DNA of 64,000 bases. Source: Amorphochlora amoebiformis. Lineage: Eukaryota > Cercozoa > Chlorarachniophyceae. The position numbers and the translations under genes were made by a program. The DNA lies in assembly GCA_054601695.1 (NCBI GenBank), contig BAAHQB010000175.1, positions 338,517-402,516 on the forward strand. Reading direction: 5' to 3'. Shown here piece by piece: positions 1-54,135 of this stretch; position 1 is the stretch's first letter, and each line of letters begins with the position of its first letter. The notes below the pieces were generated by a model, which was given only the letters and a program-made list of their open reading frames with translations, had not been told where the DNA came from and ran no database searches.

Positions 1-1
1 T

Positions 2-1538
2 AAGGACCTAGCGAAGACTATCAATTTCATCGGACGAAGTAAACCAAAGGAGCGAAGGAAAGTGGCTGTCACGACTATTAAGATCAGCAGCATCGACGAA
101 GGCAAAACAAACAAGACGCGGATTGGACTTGTGAAAGCTCTATGGGATTCTGGTAACTTGGCAAGCAAAAGCTTTATCAACCAGAAGGCTATCAAGAGGA
201 ATGGACTGTGCAAGGATGTCAAGTATTCGAAGCAACAACATACAACTGCTGATGGTGAAACATCTTTCGAGAGCATTGGAACGATGAATATCGAGATGTC
301 ATCGTTAACATTCCGGACAACGCACGACCTGACGAGGATTGGGACAAGATAGGATGGCAAGTCAATGAATGGCTAAAGCAAGGGAAAGTTGAACCAAGTA
401 TTTCACCCTACAACTCAAGGCAGCAACAGCAAGGACCGACGAATCTGAGACATCGAAGAAATATCGACGACCTAGGGCGAAGAAGAAGCACGACCTTATT
501 TTCATTGACGTCTACACTTACAAAGGAATCAACTACTTAACCGCCATCGACGACGCAACAGGCGAAGGATATTGTCGACGAATTGGTGTCAAAGGAATGG
601 CAAAGCGACAACCGGGACGATACAAGAACAAACTTCATCAGGAATATCTCATCATGGAGAGCTCATTTGGACAAATCCCCAAAAAAGTACGATGCGACAA
701 CGAAGTATCTTTGACGACGCTTCCGGCGAACGTGCGACCGGGACCATCATATTGGCCTGCAGCACAAGGACGAGTGGAACGACTACATCGCGAACTGGCG
801 AAATTGTGCAAGAATCTACAAACTACACCCGACAAGGCGATAAACCACTACAACGCTAACTCGTCACCGTCTGGGGGAGATGAAGAAGGACAAGACGGCG
901 ACGAAACGGAGGATGAATATGAGTATGACGGGCGCGAGCTCAAGAACGGCGACTTGGTTATGCTCAAGAGGATGAAACGGGAAAAGGAGGACTCTTTCTG
1001 GCACAAGATTGCTAAGGTAACGGAAAGGACTGGACGGAAGACTTACAACGTCTTTGACGGAAAGCACGTAACGAACCGACACATCACACACCTCAAGAAC
1101 TTCAAACTCGACGAGGCATCTCTACGTGAAACCAAAATCAACCCAAAATTCTACGAGGAGAAAAAGTGCGATCTACGGTACAAGAATTACAAGATCAAGC
1201 TAACCGAAGACTGGAAAGACAAGACTATCTGGCTAGGATATCAAGGTTGGAGGAACATGGATCGTATCATCAAAGCTCTACGATCAAAGGACTACAAGAA
1301 GGTTTACATATTCAGTCCCGAGTTTCCTTTCGAGGCATGGTTTCGACAACTCAAGGGCGACGACAACGTGGACTGGAAAGCAGCGGATCCAGAGGACGAG
1401 GAAACATTTTGGATCGACAAGGAAGGACGACAAGTGCGGACCGAGACTACAGCGTGGTACATCTTCATCATCGATCAAGAGTTCGGACGACCGGGGGAGA
1501 TGTTGAACGCCGAGGTCGCCTCACTCAAGAAAGCGTGA
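2..1538 (+). mobile_element. Degenerate LTR-retrotransposon pol remnant
   Basis: Three pol pieces lie in order but in different frames. Frame 2 (bases 2-352) has ALWDSG, matching the D-S/T-G active site of a retropepsin. Frame 1 (about 301-420) reads NEWLKQGKVEPSISPYNS, which matches the conserved start of Ty3-like reverse transcriptases. From about 393 the third frame carries the integrase. The reverse transcriptase palm and RNase H are missing, so an internal deletion and frameshifts have inactivated the element. The left end lies outside the window. The order protease-RT-integrase fits a Ty3/Gypsy-type element. That is inferred from motifs only. Confidence 0.75.
393..1538 (+). pseudogene. 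Integrase domain fragment of retrotransposon
   Basis: The frame stays open from just after a TGA at about 390 to the stop at 1538, upstream of the first Met at 597. The catalytic-core residues are visible: first Asp in HDLIFIDVYTYKGINYL, second Asp in RCDNEVSL, and Glu in AQGRVERLHREL. The D-to-E spacing is about 27 residues instead of the usual 35, which suggests a small deletion. A basic segment ending RHITHLKNFK resembles the post-integrase GPY/F-like region. The last 120 residues are acidic and not recognised. It is probably inactive because it is severed from the RT. Confidence 0.72.
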
Positions 1539-1543
1539 CATAG

Positions 1544-1735
1544 GGTGATGTCACACCGTGACCGAGGTGATGTCACACCGTGACATAGGGGTGACACACC
1601 GTGACGTGGGGCGATGTCACACCGTGACATGGCGTGATGTCACACCGTTACAGAAGATTCTAGAAGCGTGACATAGGCGTGACATATGCGTGACATACCC
1701 GTGACATACCGTGATGTCACACCCAGGTATGGTGG
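1544..1735 (+). repeat. Imperfect tandem repeat with GTGACAT/ATGTCAC core
   Basis: About eight imperfect units of 20-30 bp combine the partly palindromic words gtgacat and atgtcacaccg. They start just after the pol stop codon. A related GTGACAT-rich stretch lies at 36080-36165, so the sequence may belong to the element's 3' end. Confidence 0.6.
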
Positions 1736-2150
1736 GTACTACGAAGTGACTGTGGAGTATTCGAGAAGTTCGAGAAAATATATATTTAGGTAAATTTAGG
1801 ATTCGAGATTATTCTAGTAGATTCGAATTCGAGAAATTCTTAGAAATTCGCAAAATGAAAATGTTCCATAAATTCAATAATTCATCAACAGAATTCAAAG
1901 TGACAACAAGACAAAATCACTGAACCCTAGAGCAGCGAACCACACATTGTAAGCTCCAAGACTATAAAAGTATGTAATCTTAGATTGACGGCTGGAACGT
2001 TAGCCCCTGAATATTTTCCGATATTATTCTTCCTAAGATCATCCCGGATTAACTACTATAATTATTAATAGCTAGGGGTCTCCGTGCTGCCAGTCATATC
2101 CTAGGTACCCTCTCTAGACTCATGATCACCTAACAGCTACCGTCCAGCAT
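1736..2150 (+). other. Non-repetitive stretch, possible 3' LTR
   Basis: No ORF is supported. The stretch has a TATA-like box (actataaaag, about 1963-1972) and follows the pol remnant, as an LTR would. No matching 5' copy is in the window, so this remains a suggestion. Confidence 0.25.
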
Positions 2151-2229
2151 ATGTGAATCTGCCTGCGCCTGTCTACGCGATTTATGTTCCATCATTGATA
2201 TCACAAGCATCAATACTTATCACGCATTG

Positions 2230-2245
2230 GCATGTAAATTATATA

Positions 2246-2282
<37 letters not shown>

Positions 2283-2284
2283 AT

Positions 2285-2327
<43 letters not shown>

Positions 2328-2459
2328 ATATATATATAACACTATATATATAATGATATACATATATATATATATATATATGTGTGTGTATATATATTTA
2401 CATATAATCTGGATAATCATGATAATATAATATTATAAATATATAATATATATATATAT

Positions 2460-2498
<39 letters not shown>

Positions 2499-2767
2499 TA
2501 TATATCATAGTATACGTTATATATCTCATAAGTTATGTATATATCATAATATAGTATATACATATAATATATATCATAGTAATATATATACATACATAGA
2601 TCTAGATCTCTACATATATCTAGTATATGTGTACATAAAACTAATATATAATATTATACAACTATATATCATTGAATAATGATTAAATATTGTAATGTTA
2701 CATAATATTACATTATCTAAATTATATACTAGCTAGCATTAATTATGACATTATAAATATGTTCATG

Positions 2768-2815
<48 letters not shown>

Positions 2816-2830
2816 AGATACTAAATATAT
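2230..2830. repeat. (TA)n microsatellite block
   Basis: Nearly pure TA dinucleotide arrays are interrupted by short A/T-rich words. Similar arrays of 30-200 bp occur in almost every intron and intergenic region of this window, for example 3478-3570, 7925-8095, 9270-9352, 16920-17150, 25308-25385, 29645-29785, 38060-38150, 41640-41700 and 51645-51735. All Tyr/Ile-rich ORFs over them are artefacts of TA translated as TAT-ATA. Confidence 0.95.
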
Positions 2831-2846
2831 ATATATATATAACATT

Positions 2847-2918
2847 GGGGGGGGGGGGGGGGGGGGGCGTAATATATATATATATCATATACATGGGGGG
2901 GTCTTAATATGTATGTAT

Positions 2919-2983
<65 letters not shown>
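2847..2983 (+). repeat. Two poly-G homopolymer runs
   Basis: There are 21 consecutive G at 2847-2867 and about 65 consecutive G at 2919-2983, separated by A/T-rich sequence with another G7. The ORFs over them read poly-Gly and are not genes. The runs could form G-quadruplexes or be a sequencing or assembly product. Confidence 0.9.
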
Positions 2984-2984
<1 letters not shown>

Positions 2985-3179
2985 GAAGAGAAGAGAACTA
3001 CACGAAAGCGTATATCAATATATATATATATATATATATATGTATTTGCATATACATATGTAAATACATCTATCTCTGTCAGATTCTCTGATATATATAA
3101 GATATATAATATATTTATCTGTATATATTTTTTAGTTTATTATATGACTCTGATATATACACATCATACAATCTAGAAA

Positions 3180-4520
<1,341 letters not shown>

Positions 4521-4543
4521 TCACATACACACATGTAGATTTA

Positions 4544-4599
<56 letters not shown>

Positions 4600-4716
4600 T
4601 CGTATTTATTTATACTTACATGTAATGTTGCATAAATTATTGTTATGTGAAAATTACACACACATGTAAAATATATATATATATATATATGTATTAATAT
4701 ATATGTATATATATAT

Positions 4717-4777
<61 letters not shown>

Positions 4778-5153
4778 TCACACCGCCCCGAGAGAAAAAA
4801 AGAAAAGTTTTCGATTTGTTAGAATAAACCTCATGTGAAACATGCCACCTAGAAACACCATCTTATCGAGAACATGCCACCTTCAAACACACACTATTTC
4901 ACCAACAATACGCCATCTAGAACACCATCTTGTGGGAACATGCTACCTAGACCTAGAAAAAAGACCGTCTTGGGAAAACATGCCATAGAATCTTATCAAG
5001 ATATTTCGCCCAGAAACAACATCCATAACAAGGAGAGGGAGTATCTAACAGAACTATCGAAAAGTTAAGTTCGCGCAAAAGCACGGATTGAGTAGAGGAG
5101 ATAGAATGAGCCGTGAGGATGGAGATGGGTGGGATGTGGAGATGACTGTCGTC
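4521..5153. other. 3' flank of the gene at 5154, no gene seen
   Basis: TA arrays fill 4540-4780. From 4800 the sequence is A/C-rich, with the word 'aacatgccacctagaa' and variants repeated four to five times (4838-4990). It lies just beyond the stop codon of the minus-strand gene and may include its 3' UTR. Confidence 0.5.
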
Positions 5154-6614
5154 TCACGCCACGTCTCTACCGCTGCCTAAGCATTGGGAAACCCACTCGT
5201 CGTCGGCGTCGACCTCGACATCTTCCGCGTTGACATGTACCTCTCGTCGCTGTGTAGCATACGCCACGGGCTTTCCGTCTTGCTCAGAGATAGACTGATC
5301 AGTTGTTTGAGTGTCTGTCACGGGTGGTGGGGGTGGAGTCGAGGGTGGAGGACCAAAATCCTCCTCCGACATTCGTCGCCCAGGCGGTATGCGACTCAAC
5401 GCGACCCGGCCTGGATTGTTTCGGTTTAAATTTGGATACTGATTGGGATTCGAATCAGAGACGGCCACCGGGGACGGGCTATGGATTGCAGCCGGGGCTT
5501 TGGTAATTGGATGTACATGACTAGGCGGGGCTGGCGTGGTTGGGGTGGATATGGATTCGACCACTGGTTCTGACAACTCCGAGTCCTGACTGTGCGCAAT
5601 AGCGACAGGCGCGGTCGAGACCTTCGACAAGACGGATTGCACCGAGGCTTCCGACACGTTGGACGCTTTTCGGTCTTGACGCTGCAATTCCCGCCTTCGC
5701 GCTCGAGACGATCGAGACGAGCCAATCCTTCCCCTCCTCCTTCTAGCTGATAAAGGGGCCTCAGATGCTGTCGATCCGACCCTCCTCTTTACCTCGAGGA
5801 AGCCCTGCTGCAGGGCACCCCGTCCCTCTCTCGTAGACGACGCTTGGCCATACACATCCAGGCTGCCCCCCCCGGCCTTCCTCTCTGTCTCGAGATCCTT
5901 TGAATCCGTGTTAAGGTTGGAATTTGTGGCGGGGAGAATGGTGGTGGTGGTGTGACATTCGGGGTTAGTCATGGCGGGATGTTCGAGGGACAGGCTTGGG
6001 GGTTGCGGGGACGGGCCGACGGGAGAAGGCGCGTTGTGAGCTATCGCTGGAGCATCCAATGATTCCCTACCGACGATGGTGACTCCTACTCCACCCACAA
6101 CTGAAGGCAAGTCCAGCAGCGGCATCGGATGCAGATTGCGGTCGTTGTCTTGATCAGGGTCTATCGGCAATCGAACCGACCGCGGCAAAACAAACGGACT
6201 GACTGGCGCCTTTTTTTCCTCTGTCGATGACCTGCGGGAACGGCTCGATACCCCTGAGTCATCTTGCGACATATTATCATCCGCACCACTCTGCCCACGA
6301 TTGTGCGACCGGGACAGCCGCCTTGAACGCCTTCGGGTGGGGACATGTGGCTGGGTAGGTGCTGACGCTGAAGTCCCCCTGGAAGGAGAAGTTACCGTCG
6401 TAACAGCACGTGAGATAGTATGAGATCGGAAGCCCGGCCTTCCGCGACGCGCAGGGCGAGAAGAGGTGGCGCTCGTCGGCACTAACGCCTCTACCATACG
6501 GTCGTAGTTACGCTCGCGAGCCGCCACGGCCCGCTGCCTCTCATTATACTCCAAGTTCTGCAGCTCTCGCTTCCTCTTCTCTTCCAAATGCTTAAGCTGC
6601 GCCTCGGCGTCCAT
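5154..6614 (-). CDS. Low-complexity basic, Ser/Pro-rich protein
   Basis: This is an open frame of 486 codons from ATG at 6614. The frame is open back to 6740, but minus-strand sequence at 6626 reads tattgcag, a good splice acceptor, so the extra N-terminal residues are probably intron or 5' UTR. Residues 1-40 are highly charged (HLEEKRKRELQNLEYNERQ) and predicted coiled coil. The rest is disordered: Arg/Ser-rich tracts such as RRRSRRLSRSHNRG, Pro-rich tracts and an acidic C-terminus (VEVDADDEWV). No enzyme domain is recognised. Composition suggests a nuclear or scaffold protein, which is inference. High third-position GC and the unbroken frame support it as real. Confidence 0.7.
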   Translation of the reverse strand: MDAEAQLKHLEEKRKRELQNLEYNERQRAVAARERNYDRMVEALVPTSATSSRPARRGRPGFRSHTISRAVTTVTSPSRGTSASAPTQPHVPTRRRSRRLSRSHNRGQSGADDNMSQDDSGVSSRSRRSSTEEKKAPVSPFVLPRSVRLPIDPDQDNDRNLHPMPLLDLPSVVGGVGVTIVGRESLDAPAIAHNAPSPVGPSPQPPSLSLEHPAMTNPECHTTTTILPATNSNLNTDSKDLETERKAGGGSLDVYGQASSTREGRGALQQGFLEVKRRVGSTASEAPLSARRRRGRIGSSRSSRARRRELQRQDRKASNVSEASVQSVLSKVSTAPVAIAHSQDSELSEPVVESISTPTTPAPPSHVHPITKAPAAIHSPSPVAVSDSNPNQYPNLNRNNPGRVALSRIPPGRRMSEEDFGPPPSTPPPPPVTDTQTTDQSISEQDGKPVAYATQRREVHVNAEDVEVDADDEWVSQCLGSGRDVA

Positions 6615-7419
6615 CGCATCGATGGTCTGCAATATAAAGAAGGTTAAGTGCCCCCTCAATATGAGCGCTTTGGGAAAGCTATTAAGGTTAGAAATATCAA
6701 AAGTATTCTCGAGGAGACTCTTGAACCCCCGTTTATTCATGCTCCCTGTAGATTAAGCCCTTAATTACAAGAAACACTACCCGCCGGCGGATTCTTGAGA
6801 ATAGCTGCAGCAGCCCGGTGGTTGCCATCATGATCAAACTATTCGGGCGCCGGCTCTGCGCGACGCAACCGTTGTCTCCGACCAAGCCACCACCTCGCCT
6901 GCTTTGCCGCGTTTTTCGCGGAGTCCTTGATAACGCATAGATTTGTTAGAAGGCAACGGACCTAAACGGAAATGTGGGGGTTGGGGACCTAGCATCCATG
7001 CGGGAGCCTTGGCGTGATGGTGGTGCGTGAGGAGATGATCCGTGGGTCGCGTGTAAGAGCGCGCTAAATGGGGCTCTCGGCGTTTTACCTGGACGAAAAT
7101 AGGTGTTTTTAATGTTAAAAGGGATTTTTTCGGTGTTTTACCGCTTCGGTTTCACTACAAAAACCGAGAGCCGATTAATTAAATCCCGTCTTTTCCCTTC
7201 TTCTTGATCGAACGCTCCTTTTCCACCGAAAGTTGGTCCGAAACGGTCTGTTAGTTCGTTTCTGTTTCTTTTTCACCATTATTCTTTTTTTTAATTTGTC
7301 GGCTGTTTCAGATCGACATCGGACGCGGCAGTCAAGGGCTACCTGAACCGCAAGGCGCAACTCCCGAAGCCCTTTCTTACCCTTGTGGAGGATTTTCCAT
7401 TTGAAGATTTTGCCGAAAG
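6615..7419. promoter_or_regulatory. Divergent intergenic region
   Basis: This region separates two gene starts facing away from each other (5154-6614 on minus, 7420 on plus). It has few TA repeats, unlike the introns and convergent spacers, and should hold both promoters and 5' UTRs. A 36-codon plus-strand ORF starts at 6831 with no homology recognised. No specific element can be assigned. Confidence 0.5.
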
Positions 7420-36437
<29,018 letters not shown>

Positions 36438-37212
36438 ATTACCTACTAGTGACACCAAACCAATTACGACAATTATTGTTACCCTCAAGTCTTTTAATTA
36501 AGAGTCTACCGTACGTACATAATACTACATGTATCTCGTGTTTTTATCGTACATCTACTAGATCTAGGAGATATCTAGAATATACACGCCCCAGATAATA
36601 ATTAGTAATCGAACACCGTGAATGATTACAATCTAGACAATTCTACTACGCGTATATACGTGTAATGTACATATACGGGCATAGAGACTAGGGAACATAG
36701 TTGTTTACGAAGCTAGAGTTTTGAAAAACTAGCTAGAAAGACTAGAATATTAAAGAGAAAAACAAATCTTCTTCACCATTTTCTAGACCATATATAATGA
36801 TAGATTTATGTCACTAGTAGTGAATATCTAGAATATATATATCTCTAGATATCTAGTATATCTAGCTAAACTCTAGCTAGTCGATCGAGAGACTAGACTA
36901 GTAGAGCTAATGTATTAAGTAGTTACCTAGATTACGGACGCCTAATGTCTGAGATGATCTCACTAGGCTTATTTCTAGTATTTCTAGATTTGCAATACGT
37001 CTAGTTTCTGGCATGGGACAGGAGTCACAGGACACAAACGGTAATTATTGCGCGAGAATTCACATAAACAGACCAAATACGTCCCAGCATAAACTGCTAA
37101 ACTGACCTAATCAATTACCACGAGCAGCTCAGGTCGACGCCCCAGCATCTGAGCATCATCTAGACCATTCCATTCCCACCAAACAACTTCATATCATACT
37201 ACTGCCCTATTG
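36438..37212. other. CTAG-rich convergent spacer
   Basis: No gene is seen. CTAG, TCTAGA and ATCTAG recur densely from about 36540 to 37010. Both flanking genes end here, so the two 3' UTRs must share this spacer. Confidence 0.7.
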
Positions 37213-40221
<3,009 letters not shown>

Positions 40222-41196
40222 TTTTCACGGTTTCGGGCGTTTCCGCCGTTGGTACCGATGTTCCGACGAAAGCGACAACGGAAAGAAATGCATCAGCCTT
40301 CCCGTGCGTGTGTCTGTATTTTTTTAGTGGGGTTTCGTTGAATGGTAAAAAGTAGCTGGTTTTTGACTGCGTGGGGTGAGGCTTAATCCCACAGCTTTCA
40401 AGCAAAGAAGCCGCGAAATGTTCACCAGGCCGTATGTCCTCGTGCATTGTGACGGCTTGCCTTCGGGCAGAGGTTTTCCGAGGGTTTTCAGTGGGTTTTC
40501 CGTGGGATTTCCGTGGGTTTTCCGCGGGCCTCACGCGAAGTTAGTTAATCTAGAAGCTACTTATTCGTTGTGGGCCAACTTGTGGCTATGGTATTGAGGT
40601 ATTGAGCGATATACACAATACCAAAGTTGTACCGATACGAGTTTTCCATATATTCAAAGCCAATAAGCCTATAATAGTCATTATTACATTATTAGCGTAT
40701 GTTGAAGTTTAACCAAGGGAGCAGCACTGCAGGAAGACGCGATCACGCCAATAAGTTGACAGTAACGGCGAGCCTGAAAACTGAGCAACAGGCTCCATCC
40801 ACCACGACTCAAAAGACCAGAACACGCCACGCTCGGTGATTGAGAGCAAGTTGAGATACTCAAATACAACTTTTTGTTTTCCTCGCCAGCATTGATCCCC
40901 AGCATCAGGTTTCGCGATTTCCCGGGCTGGAACAACCCAAGAAATACAACAAGGCTAACCATCAAATACCACATCGCCTCCTGACTTGATGTTTTCGGTA
41001 AGCGACAACTCAGGACTTTTGATGCCTCTCTATTGATATTTTTATCTAACTCCCTTCTCAAACGAAGTGGTGCACGCGAAGGTGTGTACCTATAAATAGA
41101 GAACCGGAGTCATGGCAAGGTCTGAGTTTTGCTTCTTCATAATGTCACACCCTACTTTTGGTGCTGATGGCTATTTTCTTATTGCAATTCTCAGCC
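40222..41196. promoter_or_regulatory. Divergent intergenic region
   Basis: This lies between the starts of the glycosyltransferase-like gene (-) and the ankyrin gene (+). It is free of TA arrays. A 125-codon minus-strand ORF (40684-41061) contains a hydrophobic stretch (WYLMVSLVVFLGLF), but no other support is seen. Short direct repeats 'gggttttccg' occur at 40480-40530. Confidence 0.45.
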
Positions 41197-41380
41197 ATGG
41201 ACGAAAAATCCCGTCTGCACATGCGAAACCTGTACCTTATTAAGGCCGCAGGTCTAGGTGCGGTGGCACAGGTCCTACATGGAATCATACATGGAATCAT
41301 ACATGGAATCATACATGCAATCATGCATGGAATCATACATGGATTCAACCAAACACAATACATACATCTTAATCATTATC

Positions 41381-41414
<34 letters not shown>

Positions 41415-41421
41415 ATACATT

Positions 41422-41506
<85 letters not shown>

Positions 41507-41507
41507 A

Positions 41508-41582
<75 letters not shown>

Positions 41583-41636
41583 ATATATATGTGTGTAGTA
41601 TAACAAAAATAACAAATACATATAAATGTATATATG

Positions 41637-41708
<72 letters not shown>

Positions 41709-41882
41709 CATGTACATTTTCATATTTCTTCTACATGCAGTTGAGAAAATTGATCAATTGTTAGGGTAAGTTGCATATATTATTATTGTCGTTGGTATTA
41801 TATTCCTACTAGTATTATTATCCTTAGTATTATTATTATTGTTACTATTATTATAATTATAATTATAATTATTATTGTTCTC

Positions 41883-41913
<31 letters not shown>

Positions 41914-41965
41914 ATAAAATCTATATGTACATGTATGTAAATTTGGATATACATATATATATATA

Positions 41966-42025
<60 letters not shown>

Positions 42026-42397
42026 GTTGTATATGGCATAATTAAGCAATCGTAGGCCAAGGCGGCAATCGTTCGTGGCGCAGATGTCGAGGCCCGGGAC
42101 GAAAACGGGACCACACCCCTCATCAACGCAGCAAGGCACTCCCGGGTGCAAATGATCAGCTATCTCCTCGACGAAGCCAAGGCCGACGTCAATGCAAAGG
42201 ACAATAACGGCTACACAGCTCTGATCATTGCGTCCGCCGTGAGCGCCAAGCTTGAAGTAGTGAAGGAACTCGTCATGCACAAGGCTGACGTTGACCAGAA
42301 GGACAACGATGGATGGTAATGCACAACAACTGTGCACAATAAGAACAGAGTACTTGTATCACCTTTTACTTTTTATTTACTGATATGTATGTACATA

Positions 42398-42466
<69 letters not shown>

Positions 42467-42544
42467 AAATATATATTTTTGTATATATTCAATTATACAT
42501 TTTTAATATTTATGTGGATATATACATAAACATATATGTGCTTG

Positions 42545-42598
<54 letters not shown>

Positions 42599-43222
42599 AT
42601 GAGTGTAAAAGGGAAGCAAGTGTGAAAGCATGCATGTGTGTGGGACGGCTCTGATGAGTGCGTCCATGTATGATAAGCTGAGGGTCGTCAAGTTTGTGCA
42701 TGTGTGTATATAAAAGTATGCGTGAAAAAGTGAAGCAAGTGTGAAAGCATGCATGTGTGTAGGACGGCTCTGATGAGCGCGTCCATGTATGATAAGCTGA
42801 GGGTCGTCAAGTGGCTCTGCGGCGTCGGGAACGCTGATGTCGACGCAAGGGATTCCGAGGGAAATACGGCGCTGATCATCTGCGCAGATGACGGCAAGCT
42901 TGACGCTGTTAAGCTGCTCGTAGAGACGGGCGAGGCCAACGTAACAAAACAAACAAACACCAGAATACCAAAACTATTTTAGTTCTGTATTATTTGTACA
43001 GGTTAATCTTTACAACAACAACGGGGACACCGCGCTCATCCGCGCCGCGAGCGAGGGCCACTTTGACATAGTCAAGTACCTCGTGAAAAAAGCTGAGGCG
43101 ATTACTGATGTTCGGGGCTCGGCCAATGAGAGCGCGTTGGATAAGGCCAAACGGAAGAATCGACATACCATAGCGTACTTTCTCAGCTCGATCGAGGTAC
43201 ATACGTATATTATATAAGTATG

Positions 43223-43286
<64 letters not shown>

Positions 43287-43328
43287 AGTGTGGTGTGTGT
43301 ACATATAGATATATATGTATGTCTGTGC

Positions 43329-43375
<47 letters not shown>

Positions 43376-43495
43376 TATACATATATATATATATACACAT
43401 ACATACACACACACATATATACACATATATATATATATATATATAATGTATGAATATAAAATATATATATATATATATCAATATATGTATATTAG

Positions 43496-43537
<42 letters not shown>

Positions 43538-43616
43538 TTAGAAATATAGTTTTGGTTGACAGGCAAGTAAGAGGGAGCCTGAGACAGAGGATCTAGAGGA
43601 AGGGGAAACCAAGTAG
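41197..43616 (+). CDS. Ankyrin-repeat protein, five exons
   Basis: Exons 41197-41271, 42056-42315, 42763-42940, 43002-43196 and 43563-43616 join in phase (253 codons plus TAG stop). ATG at 41197 has good context (gccATGg); an in-frame upstream ATG at 41158 is possible. After an N-terminal helix come about six ankyrin repeats, for example [71 protein letters not shown] and [20 protein letters not shown]. The C-terminus is short and acidic ([14 protein letters not shown]). It is likely a cytosolic binding protein; its partner is unknown. The splice junction of exon 3 is duplicated upstream. Confidence 0.88.
42603..42810 (+). repeat. 119-bp duplication of an intron-exon junction
   Basis: About 90 bp around the acceptor of exon 3 and the first 48 bp of that exon are present twice, 119 bp apart. 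In the upstream copy the acceptor AG is GG (42642-42643), whereas the real one is AG (42761-42762). Confidence 0.9.
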
Positions 43617-44833
43617 CCTAGATAACCTCTACAACACTGGCGAGGGGGGATGTAGAGCATAAGTAGGGAAACCAACTAACCTACCTAACCTCTACCTCAA
43701 ATAAGGCTAACGTTTTCATTGCCTTAACCTTGCCTCACCATCAAACTGCGTATTCGTTACGTACATAACAAATCGAGACTAGAGGATAGATATGGTGGAT
43801 ATAACTAGCACACTGGTTGTGATTAGGGTTATCATGCGCAATTCGGCCCGAGTTAACATGATGATTTCTTGACAACCTAGACAACTTGAATAATTCAAAT
43901 TCAAATGTATAAATCCGTTATGTAGAAGCGCCGGCGCCATGGGTGCGACATGCTCAGTTTAAATACTCTGTATGGAAGTTCTAGATGTAGCTAGCTAGTT
44001 ACTAGAGTTATCTAGGTTGTTTTGACCGTCACGGTTGTTACTTTACGTTTTAGACTTCTCTAGATTTTTGACCGTCGATCACGGTTCTTACTCTAGTTAC
44101 TCTAGACTAGTCTTGGATCTGGATGTTCGGTACCTAGGGTAATCTAGACCGTATCTAGCTCTCGGAGTTCTAGGGCTAGTAGGAGTTGCTGGGGTTGCGC
44201 ATGACTAGACTAGTACTGTAGACATACTCTAGAGAGAGACTTTCCTATACGAGAGACAACACATGCAGATGCCCGTACTAGCCGTAGGTGCTTGAACGTA
44301 GATTTACTCTACTATAGCTAGATCTAGTAGATTTATGAAATTTATAATCTAGATAATTCTATATTGACACGGCTGTCATAAGCGGCGGGCAAATAGTTCG
44401 GGCCTGACATTTATTAGATATTTATAATCTAGAGTATCTACTACTAGTACCAGATGATCTTGATCTCATCACCATACAATCAACCAGCCTCGACATCATG
44501 CCCTAGATGATAATGGTCTAGATGGTTGTCATGATCTAGATCATGGTCTAGATCATGACCATGATCTAGATGATCTAGGATTGATCACGACCATGGTCTA
44601 GGATTGATCATGACCATGATCTACGATCTAGAATGATTCTAGATTAATCATGACCTAGATGAGCATGCATGATCTCTAGATCTAGATTGATCATGATCTT
44701 GAGCATGATCTAGATTGATCTTGAGCATGATACACTAGATATGATCCAGATGATCATGATTCATGACCATGATCTAGATCTAGATAGATCATGACCATGA
44801 TCGAGATTATCATCAGCATGATCGAGATTATCA
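43617..44833. other. CTAG/TGATC-rich convergent spacer
   Basis: No gene is seen. From 43960 to 44790 palindromic words (ctagatcatg, gatcatgacc, tctaga) are extremely dense. Both neighbours end here. Confidence 0.75.
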
Positions 44834-53876
<9,043 letters not shown>

Positions 53877-54135
53877 CCCTGGTTGAGCCGGGTTTTCGGC
53901 TTAATTAGTCCGTTGGTGTCGGGGATTTGACGGGGATATCGGATGGTATGATTTTCCATTAAAGGTTTAAGGAACCTCCCTTGGAGTCTAAAGAGAGAAC
54001 CCGATGAATTGTAAGTTTCGAATATCCTCATGATATGCTTGTGGATATATGACACCAGTATTATAGACTCCGAGACACGTGTCACGACAACACCAGACAT
54101 GATAGATTTGACCATTTCCCCGAAAAGAAAAAAAA
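53877..54135. promoter_or_regulatory. Short bidirectional promoter region
   Basis: Only 259 bp separate the start codons of the methyltransferase gene (-) and the RRM gene (+). The region is unique sequence and should drive both genes. No TATA box is evident. Confidence 0.5.

Noticed and set aside
2153-3176. ORFs rich in Tyr/Ile or Gly
   Set aside because: They translate TA dinucleotide or poly-G runs; the same pattern appears on both strands wherever such arrays occur.
40684-41061. 125-codon minus-strand ORF with a hydrophobic segment
   Set aside because: No family resemblance, no splice or neighbour support, and it lies in a divergent promoter region. It could be real but is not supported.
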